Assembly: GCF_030463535.1 (NCBI RefSeq)
Contig: NC_132893.1
Coordinates: 21,312,027-21,376,026, forward strand
Length of the DNA: 64,000 nucleotides
From: Salminus brasiliensis
Lineage: Eukaryota; Chordata; Actinopteri; Characiformes; Bryconidae
Reading direction: 5' to 3'
The notes beneath the pieces are model-generated. The model ran no database searches. It was not told the origin of the DNA and saw only the letters and a program-made list of their open reading frames with translations. Position numbers and translations under genes: made by a program. The stretch's first letter is position 1, and each line of letters starts with the position of its first letter. Shown here in pieces: positions 19,222 through 32,400 of the stretch.

Positions 19222-22200
19222 TCAGCATCTGTTGTAGTAAGTAGTTGTGCTCTGGCTGCTGTTGATCCTGCACGGGACTGGCTGGTGGTTCCCCAGTGTT
19301 GAGTATGTGTCAAACTGTCCTTGAGAATGCGGCGAGGGCTGAGACCTTTCCGCAGGAGGCCGTGAATGGGTCCTACATCTTCCTATAAGGATAAACTACA
19401 TCAGTATTTAGACATTGCTTTTAAATATGCTACAATTACTGATGTGGAATTGTACACTGTATGTCCAAAAGTATCCAGACAGCCATTTTAATTAATTCAT
19501 GTCCATGAATTCAGTTGTGCACAAACAGCCTGTATAATCTCCATTTAAAAGCACTGTCACTAGATTAGCAGATCATGACTTCAGCTAGAATGGGAAACCC
19601 CCCTAACTGCATAGAGGACCATCTATGGGTGAACAAGGCACAACGTAATGTGATGGTGCCTGTAATGGAACAACAAACCACAGGAAGACAACATTACTCT
19701 ACATGCACGCAGGAAGCTGGCAAAAGCTCAACTTACTGAGACAATGACAGTGGACTGCAATCACCAAGATAGTCCCTGTCAACACTGCACTGGTGATGCC
19801 TGTGATTATGAGCAGATCTGTAAAAATATATTTTTTAATTAGTGTAAATGCAACTGGTTTGGGGGGGGGGGCAACGCAATCTCTGTGTAAAAACTGTGTG
19901 TGGAAAATCATACTTGTTCCCTGTTCCTCAGAGCACTCAGTGGAGGACATGTTGACGGCGATCGGCTGGTTCAGAGACGAGTGATTCACCCAGCAGCTGA
20001 ACATCACCTGTCTAGTTGTGTGTGTCAGTAGCTGAAGGTACGATGAGAGGCTGTGGGATCCATCTGTGTTGATGCTGGAGTTCCAGTGAACAGCAGAAGT
20101 GTTCAGGTGCTGTGTCTGTGTGTCTGTGTGTGAAGTGTTCAGGTAGGTGATAAAATCTCCATCTCTGATCCAGGCCTGCTCCACAGCAGCAGGATAGAAA
20201 CCCTCAGAGGTGCAAAGAGCTGTGGGAACTCCATCAGGCCCCTTCACACATGACAAAGACACTGCTGGACGAGCTGAAATATAATGAGGAATAAAGTACT
20301 ATTTTGTGGACAAATTGCCCCTACAGTCTGGAGGCTGTGGATAATTGCAAGGTACATAACACTTTTCATTTTCATAATACACAATATGTATCACAACATT
20401 TAACATTTGCAATCAAGACAAATATTCAAGCAAAACAGAATTTCCACATTTAAAAATATCACTGATTATTAAAGTATTGATAAAAACAGATTGGTATTGG
20501 CATCCAATCCAAGCCTACAACTATGCAGTAAATGCAGTTATTGTACAGTGAGCCCCATGTTACTGTACAGTCATCACTATAGCATGCAGCTAGATACCTA
20601 CATATTTAATTGACAGTGGCACTTGACAATGTTTATTCACACGCTAGAATGTTTTCAGTGTTTGAGGTGATTATGCTATTAAACACAAAGACTGTTTAAA
20701 AGTTTAGAATGGCTTCCTAAGTATGTTATGCTGTAATGCTGTCAATCAAGGGTCATTTAAGACATAATATGAGTAAACATGCAAATTCCGCTTTCATTGT
20801 TTGAATTGGAAACCATCCATTATGCAAATTTGTTTTTGAATTCAGATTAAGCAGTGAATCCCCAATAGCTAAAAATGTTAATAATAATAATGGTAATAAT
20901 AATAATAATAATGTTAGAAATCTGTAATCGAGTTATGTGAATACAGAATGAGAATGAGGATTAAATTTTGGAGAAGGTAATATACACGTGAATGCCATAG
21001 AAGACACTTTTGGTTCCATAAAGAACCATTTATGTAAATGAAATGTGTGAAATTTGAAAGAATCTTCAAAACATATAAAGATGTTTTTTATTTCAAGGTT
21101 CTTCACTCTCACACATTTCTTTTAAAAAGAGGTTCTTTATGGAACCAAATATGGTTATTTTATGGCACTGCTTAAGAAACTCTTTGCAGCAGTATGTAAG
21201 AGTCTAGTGTTTCACTTCAAAGAATTATAGAATTAAACCTGGTTAGGTACAGTGTAAAATATCACAAACCAAAAACAAGTATCAAAACAAATACTTTGTA
21301 CTTGTTTTTTTATTTTTATTGCTATAAAACAATTATATATATTGTGACATATTGATATATTGTGTATTATGAAATTATCTTCATGTCATATTGCCCATCC
21401 CTGCACTAAAGTCTCTGTGACCTCCACATGGATTTAGCTATGGCTACATTCAAAATATTTAGTGCCAAAAATTCAGATTTAATCAGAATAAGAATCAGCA
21501 AAAAATAGCTTATCTTTTATTCACTGCCTTGAAGAATCTGAGGTTTGTTTATACATACCATCTAAAAATATGAATGTTAATGGCAAGACGCTCTGATGTA
21601 GTCAGCAGGTTGTATATCTTTGTATATCAGTATCATTGCTGTGTATGTGTTACCATTTAAATGAATTACTCATTTTCCCATCAGAGTCTTAATATACATT
21701 GTTTTCTGTCCCTGACTTTTTTCATGTACAGAAAACATCTGTTTTATACATATAGGATCATGTAAAGGTTACAGAAAGCTACAACATGAATACAACGTGA
21801 ATTTCTTATTTTAAGGAGAAGTTTCGAACTAGCAAATGTAAGCATTCTTACCGATCATGTGAATGAATGTTTTTTTTAATCCCAGACACTTTACAGGAGG
21901 GGGTACATGTCTCTCCACAGCACACTTGTAGACACCAGAATCATTAAGCTGAAGATTCAACAGCTCATAGGATATTTCCTCTGTTTCTGGGATCCAGATT
22001 AATCTGATGTTGTCTTTACATGATTGAATGTTCCAGGATTTATACTGATAAATATATGAGCACAGTGACCGTTCCCTACTCAAAATAACTCTAAAAACTT
22101 CCCTTTCAATTGTTTTGTTGTAATCACAGTTGATGATGGTTGTCTTTCCCTGATGAACGATGTGAGTCGTATTGTCTGTCTGCACGGCTAAAAGAATTCA

Positions 22201-22785
22201 GTTAAAGAAGAGAAATATCAGTATGTATGTAAAAGCATCATCTTTATATAACTATGTTCCTTACAGAGGCTCTGATATGGCAGTGTTAAGACTTTTCATT
22301 TCTAATAACTACATACAGTGGCCCCAAATTATATTAGACACTTTAATCATTTGACATTTGGTGAGCTTGATGAAGATGTTCTTTAGGTTCCCATTACTTT
22401 TATTAAAACACATCAAATCACAACAACAGACTGATAGAGCACTGTTGAGCATAGATATGGAAGGGTCTGGTGTCTAAGTTAATGTGTATTGAAGGAATAA
22501 TGTAGTCAGATGTGCCCAAAGGCATTTTGGATGCAAACCTACAGAAGTCTACATAGAAACAGCTCAAATAGTATAATGATCTGAATCACACCAGCTGCCA
22601 GCTACCAGTTTAAAACATTGTCTTGGACAAGTCTGATTAAAATGAGATGAAATGAGATATTATGGTAATATTAATGAAAGTATACATGTATTTTACATAA
22701 ATGGAGAGTGAAATAAATACTTGCCCGAGAGAAAAGTCAGAAGCATCCACACAGAGCAGAGCAAACAGGAACACTGTACATATGT
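19222..22785 (-). CDS. receptor A1: CD28-like V + C1 Ig receptor, start codon probably damaged
   Basis: Exons in transcript order: signal-like about 22785-22728, V 22187-21852, C1 20273-19914, TM 19817-19737, tail 19382-19222 with stop. Phases agree from V to tail (about 312 codons). The V domain has the B-strand Cys (IINC), a second pair (SLC and QSC), the F-strand Cys (GVYKC), then RHVPPPVKC. It lacks the C-strand Trp, as CD28 and CTLA4 do. C1 has CTSEGFYP and FSCWVNH. TM is roughly LLIITGITSAVLTGTILVIA. The tail of about 53 residues contains FDTYSTLGN and ends YYNRC. The signal exon lacks an in-frame ATG compared with A2 (extra bases after the ATG) and ends in a GC donor, so A1 is a pseudogene or uses an unseen first exon. 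Closest relative: A2. Function unknown; a lymphocyte surface receptor is inferred. Confidence 0.65.
20274..21851 (-). other. A1 intron between V and C1
   Basis: AT-rich intron with a short (TAA)n run near 20878-20912 and a hairpin MITE at about 21004-21160. No exon is seen. Confidence 0.6.
21004..21160. mobile_element. hairpin MITE (GGTTCCATAAAGAACC ends)
   Basis: TTTTGGTTCCATAAAGAACC at about 21008 is mirrored by GGTTCTTTATGGAACCAAA at about 21131. Related ends occur at 56475-56700 and near 52360-52480. Confidence 0.65.
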
Positions 22786-22899
22786 CTATAAACAAAACAG
22801 AAAGCAGGGTAACAAAAGCTTAAATCTGTCTGTTTAGAAAGCTAAGACAAATATGTATTGCACTGATGAAGACCAATATCGTATCACTATCATGCAAAA

Positions 22900-23130
22900 A
22901 CCTTGGATCTGCATCTTTGGCATTTGTTCACTTTTTGACATAATGTGAATCTGGCAGATGTTCTTTATATCGTGTCCAAATTTATTGATGAATGTACCAA
23001 TAGAAATGCTTCAGAATGACTTGCCGTAAATTCTTTTTAGATTGACTTCCATTGAAAGTTAAGGAGGTATTTCCCTTCTCCTGTAAAGTTGACATTTTAA
23101 AGATGTAATGTTTTTTGCATGACAGCGACG
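22900..23130 (+). repeat. R1 repeat copy
   Basis: Contains ACCAATAGAAATGCTTCAGA and TTCTCCTGTAAAGTTGACAT. It is homologous to the intact R1 element at 57891-58097. Confidence 0.6.
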
Positions 23131-25990
23131 ACATGTAGTATTAAATAAAAACAACACAACTGCGTAGGCAATTTAAACTACCCTTTTTTTACGTTTCACA
23201 TGAACAGTATTTACTTTACGCTCTTTAATCACCCATTTTAACACTCATCTAAAACCACCAAAGTAAATAAAACAATGCTAAACACAGACAACAAAAGATG
23301 ACATTCGTCTATCTGAACTGGACTGAAATGAATTTACAGACAACATTTAGTAACATTAAACACGAACCCTAGCCTTCAGCAATCAGGCGATTTATACACA
23401 TAACCTTTGATATAATGATACAGGAACCACTTTCTCACCATCCCACGCAGCAGAACATGCACCCTTTCTATCAGCATTGCTCTAATGATATTCTTCCTCA
23501 TACAGCCTGCAGTCAAGAGCAGACTCGAGCTCAATGCATCTCTGTGGTCACAGTTTCCTTTCTGTAGAATGCAAACTAGCATTTTTTTTACAACTACAAT
23601 AATGCCGGCAAGATCCCTTTGTCTTGAAGAAAGACAAGGCATGCTTGTTATTTATGTACTTTAGGGACTAGAGAGGAAAAAAAGAGAGGTATACCCTTCA
23701 AAAAAAGAGGTGGGATTCTTCAAGAGTTTTTAAGTAAAGCCACTGGTTCTGTATAGAGCCATGACATTTGGTGAGCTTGATGAAGATGTTCATGACAATT
23801 ACACATGACAATTAAATGGTTTATCTGTATGAAGGATGTGGTACCTTGGTTCCAAATAGCAACAGAAAAGATTCCACAATTGTTACTGAGTCCGAGAGTC
23901 TCTTTAGAGTACCATACTGAACCCTTATTGCTGTTGAGGACAATATAATGGAACAGAAGATTCATAATTGAGTTATTAAATGTATTTAACTGCTGTAAAT
24001 CATTCAATATCTACTGTGAGTTGTGTAGTTTTGAAAGTGAGTAATTTAAACTTGGACCTACAAAAGAACCCCTAGGATCTTTTTCCTGGATGTGGAATGA
24101 AGTCTAGTCTAAGGACTACGCTATTCCTAATGGATAATCACTGTTCAGAATGCTGTGGCATACAGAACTAGGCTTAATCTTTATCAGAAAAAACTAACCA
24201 GTAGAATTTAACGAGTTAATCAAATGCACACTATCTATCCGGATTTGAATACCAACAGAGAGCTTCTGAAGTTAAACCACAAAGACCATAGACACCAAGG
24301 GTAAGCCCTCTTTACAGTACAACCGGGGACTCTCAAGCAAGAGAGTAAAACTCAGTAGAACCCCAGGAGTCTCTGGTATATAGCTGCAGAAACATCAACC
24401 AAGCTTGGATATAACAGGACTGAATGTATGTTATGCAGTCTTTTCTTAAAAAAAGATACATATTTTTTAGATTTTCAGTTATTGTAAGATTTAGACCTTT
24501 TTTCTCAGTGTAGTCATACAATCCAATGAGGCCTTTGTTGAACAGGGTTGGATGGATGAAGTATAGCTTCAAATTTAGGTACTGAAACTCTATGAACCTA
24601 CATATTTTATATATGCATATGATCCGGACCAGTTTTAGAGTCCTGGCAGAAGTATGAAGGTCTTCGCTCAGCATGCGATATAAATGTTACACAGGTTACA
24701 AAGTGCATAAAGAGTAATCAGTGTTTTTAATACTTGAGACACTGGTTTTGCTAGATTGCCTTTATGAGAACACAGGAAGTTGGTCATGACAAAGATGCAC
24801 CCCACATACTGCCCTTATGTAATCCCGCCATTTCAGCTGAAGAGGGTGTCTTTTCGGTTAGCTATGTTCAAAGATCTTATCTGATTGTAGTGTGGTTGGC
24901 AGATGTTGCTCTCAGAGAATGCAGCCTTTTTGTTTACTTTTCTGTGGGCAGTTAACAAACATTCAGCTTCTAACATGGTGCTACAGTCAGCTTTAATTCT
25001 GCTTTAACACTGATTCCTCAAATCAATCCACTGATTAGTCGTTCCACAACATACAGTGCATCCCTAAAACACAGGGATTTTATGTTCCACCTGAAATTGT
25101 GCAGAAGTTACAGGATGTTACTTAAAGAATTCACCCTGGTCGGAACATTACAGGTAGCTGACGTAGTTGCAAAATGAGTAATCCTGAATGGGCCTGTATT
25201 GGTGGCCTGTACCTTCATACACATTACATATTTACATAATACTTTATAGCAGTTACTCAGTAATTTATAATAAGTAGTGAAATAATTATAGTAGTTACCA
25301 AACACATAGCAGTTATTCAATTTATAGTTGTATATCATTTATTGTACTTACTGCATAATTACCCCATTTATAGTTGTGGCAGTGAATAATGTATAATAGT
25401 TACCAAATACGTTTTTCACCTTTGAATGCCCAGATGCTTTTTGGGATTACTAGAGAGTCTCCTAGAGGAGCCGAGAGGTTTAGCAGGGATAACCATGATC
25501 AGAGTTACATCAGGCAGCAGTATGTTTAATGTGATAAAAATAATAATTGTAATGACATCAATGTTTTTTTAATAAGGCATGTAAAAATCAAATAGAAAAT
25601 CTTAACCTTAACTTTAACCAAAAACCTAAATGCACTGCTTACCTTTCTTCTAATCCTAAAGCTAGCATTAATAGATAACCTGACCATTTTTAGATAATCA
25701 GTAAGTAAAGTGGGACCATTCTGTCTTATTAATATTATATAATTTCCCATTAATCTAATATTTTAATCTTTTTTCATTAATTGTAGCACTATGTGGACGG
25801 TCTTTCCAGTCATATTCAGTGTATTCAATGTATTTTTAAAAAGTCATTATAAAAAGGACAGTAGATTGGACTTGAAATTGGAAAAAAAGGTGAAATTGGA
25901 AATTCCATGAAGCATTGAATTATTTATAAGCCATAAAGAAGTCATATAAAGCAGTTCAACCAGATGTGTTCTAGATCAAAGAGACAAAAT
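23131..25990. other. spacer between A1 and A2, no gene seen
   Basis: AT-rich. A 30-bp exact duplicate of 22352-22381 (TGACATTTGGTGAGCTTGAT...) lies at 23762-23791. Scraps of dispersed repeats lie near 24060-24190. The reading frames here are short, lack splice-consistent neighbours and resemble no family. Confidence 0.5.
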
Positions 25991-26020
25991 AAGATTTCTG
26001 AAACATAAATATTCAGTCCC

Positions 26021-26026
26021 TTTATT
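26021..26026 (-). terminator. poly(A) signal of receptor A2
   Basis: AATAAA on the - strand lies 68 bp after the A2 stop codon within GAAATAATAATAAAGGG. Confidence 0.6.
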
Positions 26027-26093
26027 ATTATTTCAGAAGTGACAAAAATGACATGACAAACCATCAACAACTGCATCCTGTACAGCAGATGCT

Positions 26094-28395
26094 TCAGTTT
26101 GTGTTGCTGGAGTACATGATTAGAGAAGAGTGTGGAGATGCTAAGATGATGTGTGGAGATGCTGAGATCATGTGGAATTCCACCTGATGAAGGAAGATAA
26201 AGGATACGGGTGAAAGTTAGAGACAGTCCAGGAAAATTCCACAAGAGAGATATACTCAGGTAAACCCTCACCTGAGAGAGTTCAGATGTTTTAGTCCCAT
26301 CAGATGCAGACTTCAGACAACAACATCTACCTGAAACAACAATGTCAAATAACGAATGACTTCATCTCAGCACTGAAACTGCTCTACAAGCCTCTACACA
26401 GCATTACAGTCAGGAGACGTTCATTTGCGTTAATCCTCAGTAATGTAAACTTACTGAAGCACAGATAGGGAATGTCAGTGACGAAAGAAATGCCAGTCAA
26501 CACACCAAAGCTGATCCCGGCCACTATAAAAATCACTCCTGCAAATAGAGGAGGACCAATATGAACGCCACCACAGTAAAATAACAGAATCAGAGCAGTC
26601 CGGAACTCTTACAGTGAAATGAAGCTTTAAAGAGAGACACTTTAACAGAAGTGATGCACTTAAGGAATACAGGAACTAGAACAAACTCCTAAACCCATCA
26701 TAATTTTCTCCTTTCTTTTCTCTCCCCTATCTACTGAGCTGCCCACTTCTGTCTGCCTGCTGCTGATACAAGTCCATTTATTGGATCCTATCATGCTATA
26801 TTACCCCCACCCCAAACATTTTCCTGAAATAGTTGAAATAAGGTGCATTACACATGCTCACCTGTCAACTCCTCTTCTTCCTCAGAGCACTCAATGGAGG
26901 ACATGTTGACGGCGATCGGCTGGTTCAGAGACGAGTGATTCACCCAGCAGCTGAACATCACCTGTCTAGTTGTGTGTGTCAGTAGCTGAAGGTACGATGA
27001 GAGGCTGTGGGATCCATCTGTGTTGATGCTGGAGTTCCAGTGAACAGCAGAAGTGTTCAGGTGCTGTGTCTGTGTGTCTGTGTGTGAAGTGTTCAGGTAG
27101 GTGATAAAATCTCCATCTCTGATCCAGGCCTGCTCCACAGCAGCAGGATAGAAACCCTCAGAGGTGCAAAGAACTGTGGGAACTCCATCAGGCCCCTTCA
27201 CACACGACACGGAGACTGCAGGGCGTGCTGCAGACAGAGAGAGACAGAGAGAGAATCTGTATTTTAAGTGAATGCTGAAGATCTTTCCAGTAAAGAGCCA
27301 AACTACAAAACTACTGACTTTTCAGACAGTACAGTTGTAGGGAACAGGTGCAATTCCTGTGGATCTGTTTGTGGAGGGTGCAAGTAAATACTATTCCCCA
27401 GTCAAAAAAAGAAGCTCTCCAGAAGAGGTTCTTATGCAGAACCTGATGCCAAGGTTCATGGTTTTCCTACTATGGTAGGCTACCATTAATAGGCCGGAGA
27501 TTCTTTATTGACCTGGCCAATCTACTCATCATAAGGAACACACAATAATTAAGTAATTAGTGAATGTAATTAGTGAGGAGAGTTTGGGAATAAAATGTTG
27601 ATTAAAGAACTGACATCTTGATAGGTGCCAATAATGATCTAGTAATCATATAGTGAGCCAGTCCTGAGTAGGAAAGGGGGTGCGATCGACTCGACTCGGC
27701 TAACTGACACTGAAGACAGCAGAGCTAACAAAAGAACTGTAATAAATTAATATTATCTAAATATCAAAGAAATGTTATTAATAAAAGGAAAAAAAGATTA
27801 CTTATTATTATAGTTTCATGTAAGAAATACTAAATGGTAGTCACATTACATGTAAGAAGGCATGGCTGTTTGTTTATCTATGAAAAAATCTTATTTCTTA
27901 CCGATCACATGAATGAATGTTTTCTTTAATCCCAGACACTTTACAGGAGGGGCTACATGTCTCTCCACAGCACACTTGTAGACACCAGAATCATAAATCT
28001 GAAGATTCAACAGCTCATAGGATATTTCCTCTGTTTCTGGGATCCAGATTAATCTGATGTTGTCTTTACATGATTGAATGTTCCAGGATTTATACTGATA
28101 AATATATGAGCACAGTGACCGTTCCCTACTCAAAATGACTCTTAAAACTTCCCTTTCAATTGTTTTGTTGTAATCACAGTTGATGGTGGTTGTCTTTCCC
28201 TGATGAACGATGTAAGTCGCAGTGCTGTCTGTCTTCTTCACAACTGAAAAAAAGCAGTTCAAAGAAAAGAGATATATTAGTCTTACCCCTTATAACTGTG
28301 TAGAAGATGTACAGAAGATAGTGTAACACTACAGGCCAAACCTTCTGAAGAAATTAAGTTTAAACAAAAAAGAAGAAAAACATCTTATGTAGATA

Positions 28396-28463
<68 letters not shown>

Positions 28464-28962
28464 CACTGAAGGGTTCGAGTTCTGCTGAAAAAGTGAGTTT
28501 TACTCATGCTGATTCTACAGCAGAGGTTTATTGTAGCTTTCATCAGACGTGTAGCTTTCATTTAACTCTTGCATCAGATTAACCTGAACATCTGATAAAT
28601 CCAATCAGGTCTTAAATTATGAGACTGCAAAACATTTTTAGTTTGTATAAAAGAAGTTTACTTCAATGGCCTAAACACTTTTTCTACTGTTTATGAAGAT
28701 AAGAAAGAAAATGTGTTTAAGTTTAAGTTTAATCTTTGATCTTAATCTTTCATCTTTTAAAAAACAACCAAAATATATATTTTTCATAAACTAAGTAAAC
28801 ACTGCAGCCGTAATGTAATTCCATATTAAAATATCCATATAAAGTGAATATATTTAGGCTATTTGTCAGGATTTGAATAAATGAACAGTGAAACAAATGT
28901 GTGTGCCTACCTGAGAGAAACATCAGAGGCATCCACACGGAGCAGAGCACACAGAAACCCAT
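26094..28962 (-). CDS. receptor A2: CD28-like V + C1 Ig receptor, complete
   Basis: Exons in transcript order: 28962-28911 (signal peptide MGFCVLCSVWMPLMFLS), 28243-27902 (V), 27227-26862 (C1), 26538-26455 (TM), 26330-26272 and 26183-26094 (tail, stop TGA). They sum to 993 bp (330 aa) with consistent phase-1 domain junctions. The V domain has Cys at TINC, SLC, QSC and GVYKC, then RHVAPPVKC. The first proline of the loop is Ala, against Pro in A1. The C1 domain has CTSEGFYPAAVEQAWIRDG and FSCWVNHSS. TM (VIFIVAGISFGVLTGISFV) is followed by an Asp, then a Cys-rich juxtamembrane RCCC. The tail ends LIMYSSNTN. V and C1 nearly equal A1, but TM and tail differ. V-C1-TM is also the B7 layout, so a B7-like ligand is the main alternative. 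Immune function is inferred. Confidence 0.75.
28402..28461. repeat. (TA)n microsatellite in A2 intron 1
   Basis: About 30 perfect TA units between the A2 signal-peptide and V exons. Confidence 0.95.
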
Positions 28963-29109
28963 TACTGATAGAGTATCTACAAATTCAACAGCAAATATAT
29001 ATTTTAAACTTTCTTTATTCAAGTTATCAGAAAAATTTGATTCTATAAGATTCAGCTGCCCAAATGCTGGAATCACAGATCATGCTACACGTCCATAACA
29101 ATAAAACGA

Positions 29110-29490
29110 CTTACTTAATATTGTGTATATTGACCTTGTGCTGCCAAAACAGCTCTGATCTGTTGATGCAGTGGTATCTGGCACCAAGACATTAGCAGCA
29201 GATATCTTAAGTCTTGACTTCTTTGTCTAGCACATCCCATGTCTCTGCCACTTGTTTACCAGTTGCCTGGTGTTTTGGAGGTGCTCTGGCCCAGTCGTCT
29301 AGCCATCACAAATCGTTTCTTACGCTTGCCCATTTTTCCTGCTTCCAATGCATCACTTTTAAGAACTGACTGTTCACTTTCTGCCTAATATGTATATACA
29401 TATACACTCATTGACGGGTAACATTGTAACAAGATAATTAGGGTTCACTTCACCTGTCATTGGTTTTATTGTTCTGGCTGATTGGTGTAT
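29110..29490. mobile_element. dispersed element, one end
   Basis: Contains TGGAGGTGCTCTGGCCCAG and CTAGCCATCACAAATCGT and ends in TTGTTCTGGCTGATTGGTGT. The opposite-end signature (GGATCAGAGCTGTTTGG, GTTTTAATGTTATGGC) lies at about 31195-31275. A related scrap lies at about 61925-62010. Confidence 0.55.
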
Positions 29491-32400
29491 ACGGCAGCTA
29501 AATTGCTTGCTCTGTATCACTGTTACTTTGAATATTTTATATTATTACTTTGAATATATTTTATAAACACATCTCTAAAGCAGCTTTTTTGGAAGCATTT
29601 TAATTGCAATTTAAATTTAATTTAATTTATTTAACTCTGGTTTCTCTAACCAGTGATAGAAAATCACATTTTGAATCCCAGAGATGGCACTGTTGGAAGT
29701 GTTTTTAAAAAGGCCATTAAATGTATTTCCAAGTTTATTTGAGTAAATACATGTTACATAAATGTTTAGGAAAACCTTTTTGCCTATTTACACTCACCAT
29801 TTGTGTCAGGCCGAGGAGTCAGCTTCTCTCTTCAGTGGTTTCTGAGTTATGCACAGTTTCCGTTATTCTCAAAAGCAATGCTAGCAGCTATCGGGTGCAT
29901 ACACAGCTCAGCAGGGACTGGTAAAATGAAAAGTACCCACAACTAAAATGTAGGCTAGTGCAGGGTCATTTCTCAACTGTCACACATGATATTCAAGTCG
30001 CAGTGTTTCAGTTCTTCAAAATTGGGTCAACACTTGGTTCTAAGCCAGGTGCTTTGAATGCATGCAGTCTAGGCATTGCTTGAAATGGAAACAAAAAAGC
30101 GTCGGTACTCCATATATTCACATGTTCGTGTGTGTATCGGCTGTTATCAGCAAATCTGAATTTCTGCAGTGAATTTCTACAGTGAATGAAAGATGCTAAA
30201 AGATATTGCTGATGTTCAACACAACATATGTTTATTTTGACATTTGTAGAATTATTAATTTAGCATAACTAAAAATAATATAGAGATGTTACATAATTAA
30301 ATTACACTATACATCATGTGTGTAATATTTTTTTGTGTGTGTAAACACTCACTAAACTTGATGGCCTCAGTATTGCTACAGAATTTGCACTATTAATATT
30401 ACTTGCTTTAGTCTTGTCAATAAAATGGAAAGGTGATAGTTATGTCATGCAGTGCCCCCTGGGTATGAGTTCAGGCGTTTTACTGAATTCTGTCTCCTCC
30501 CTGGGAAACCAGTTCCACTTCCTGCAAAAGCAGGAAAAAGTCCTAGTCCTTCAACGAGTAAAATACTTAAGTTGCTGGTAGTGCATATCAGTGTGTACCG
30601 GCCTACTTTGAGGTAGTGTGTGTTTAGAATAAGGATGAAGGGAATTGGCTGGGCCCTTGTAACCCCAAGTATAAGGTGACGGTTTTGTTGTCTTTTCCTG
30701 TAGAACTTCACTTCAGCATTGAGTTTAACCGTTTTAACCAACAAGGCCATTCATTTGTTCACCAGGACAGAAAAGTCTAAAGAAAGGCAATTCAACAAGC
30801 TCAGGTGATTTGACATCTTACAAAGCCAAGATTATCATTTAGTGGAATAAAGAAGCCAAGAAGGAAAAGGTAGTGACTTCAACAATGACTTCATTAAAAC
30901 AACTTTAGCTAAAGTGATCCCTTTGGAAGTACATGGAATTCTGCACCAATTACTAATAAAATATTATCATTATCATTATTATAAGTCACAATTATAAACA
31001 CAATCTAACTGAACTAATAACACACCAACAGTACACTGTACATTTCTTTGGCTGAGCACATTGAGGAAACATCCACAGTGCAGGCTAGAAAAAGTGAGTG
31101 AACATCTGTGACAAATGACAGGGATATACTTCCAGGACTTAAACAGAGGTAACAGATACCACAGGACACCTTCAGAGGCCTTGTGCAGTTAATGCGTCAG
31201 TGGATCAGAGCTGTTTGGGCAGCACAAGGTTGATATACACAATATTAGGGAGTGGTTTTAATGTTATGGCCATGGAGAATGATCTGGAGATTCCAGCATT
31301 TGGCAGCTGTATCTTACAAAAGCTAATTTTATTTTCCAGAAGTTAGGCAAGCTGTTTACAAGTGCAAAAACATTAGCACTGTGGGCATCCTGAAAGAGGT
31401 AAAAATAAACACAGAAGGCTCTACAAACTAGAACACCCCCTTTTCATGTGTCCACTATTAGAAAAAAATGCTGTTGCGGTCTGTCTTAAGTTAGCCTAAG
31501 ACCACTTTGTCACGTATATGAGGAGGCAAGAAGTGGGTGAGAAGACTTTATTTAGCAAACCTATAGAAGAAAAAACACTGACATATGTGACTGTGTGAAA
31601 GCATTTACACAAACAAGTCTTGTGAAAGAAGGAAACAAACACAGGACTATCTATTCTACGGTAATCACAAACACCTGACAAAGGTGACCGGAGAGACAGG
31701 GCCTTGAACAATGACCACCTAGAGACACTGGGGTAGGACAAGGGCGGCAACAGGAAACACAAGACCAGGCAAATAGACATAAACATGAACAAGACAGCAT
31801 CAAAATCTCACAGTCCCTTATTGCACAAGTCAAATTTCAATTTGACATTTTTATTTATTTATTGTTTTAATTAATTATTTGCATTCTTCCACTATATTTC
31901 ACCTAATACAGGCACAGACACTAAATAAGCCTCTATTACATCCCAGTCACTTAACCTCTTGAGACCCTCGTCCTCATATTGTTTTTTGCAAAAACGACTT
32001 CCTGTACAAAGACTAACTTTAGTTTTTATACTTGTTAGGTCCTACTTATCCCAAAGAGGAGACATCAACAATGCACACCAAGCAAAAATCCGGGTCTCAG
32101 AAGGGTATTGCAGTGTACCAGTTCCACTGGCAGCAAAAGAAATCCCAGCGCATGATGCTACCACCACCATACTTAACAGTTGATACAGTGTTATAGGGGT
32201 CAGGTGCCTCACCTGTGCTCTTCCGTCATTGTTCCTGACCATCCAAACCAATTTCCTCTTAGCTGAGGGTAACAAATTATGTCTCCCTCCAGACTCTGGC
32301 AAGTTAGCAACACCTCCTGTTAACTGTATTTATGTACAGTTATTTGAACTGATGCTCTTGGAATCAAAATAAAGCAGAGTTTTGATGTGCCTCCAAGAGG

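Noticed and set aside
23376-23642. 88-codon - strand frame as a missing A1 first exon
   Set aside because: No signal peptide, no donor in the needed phase near its end.
26094-28962. A2 as a plain B7-family ligand
   Set aside because: The V-C1-TM layout fits, but the V domain lacks the C-strand Trp and has the CD28-type extra cysteines, so B7 is kept only as an alternative.
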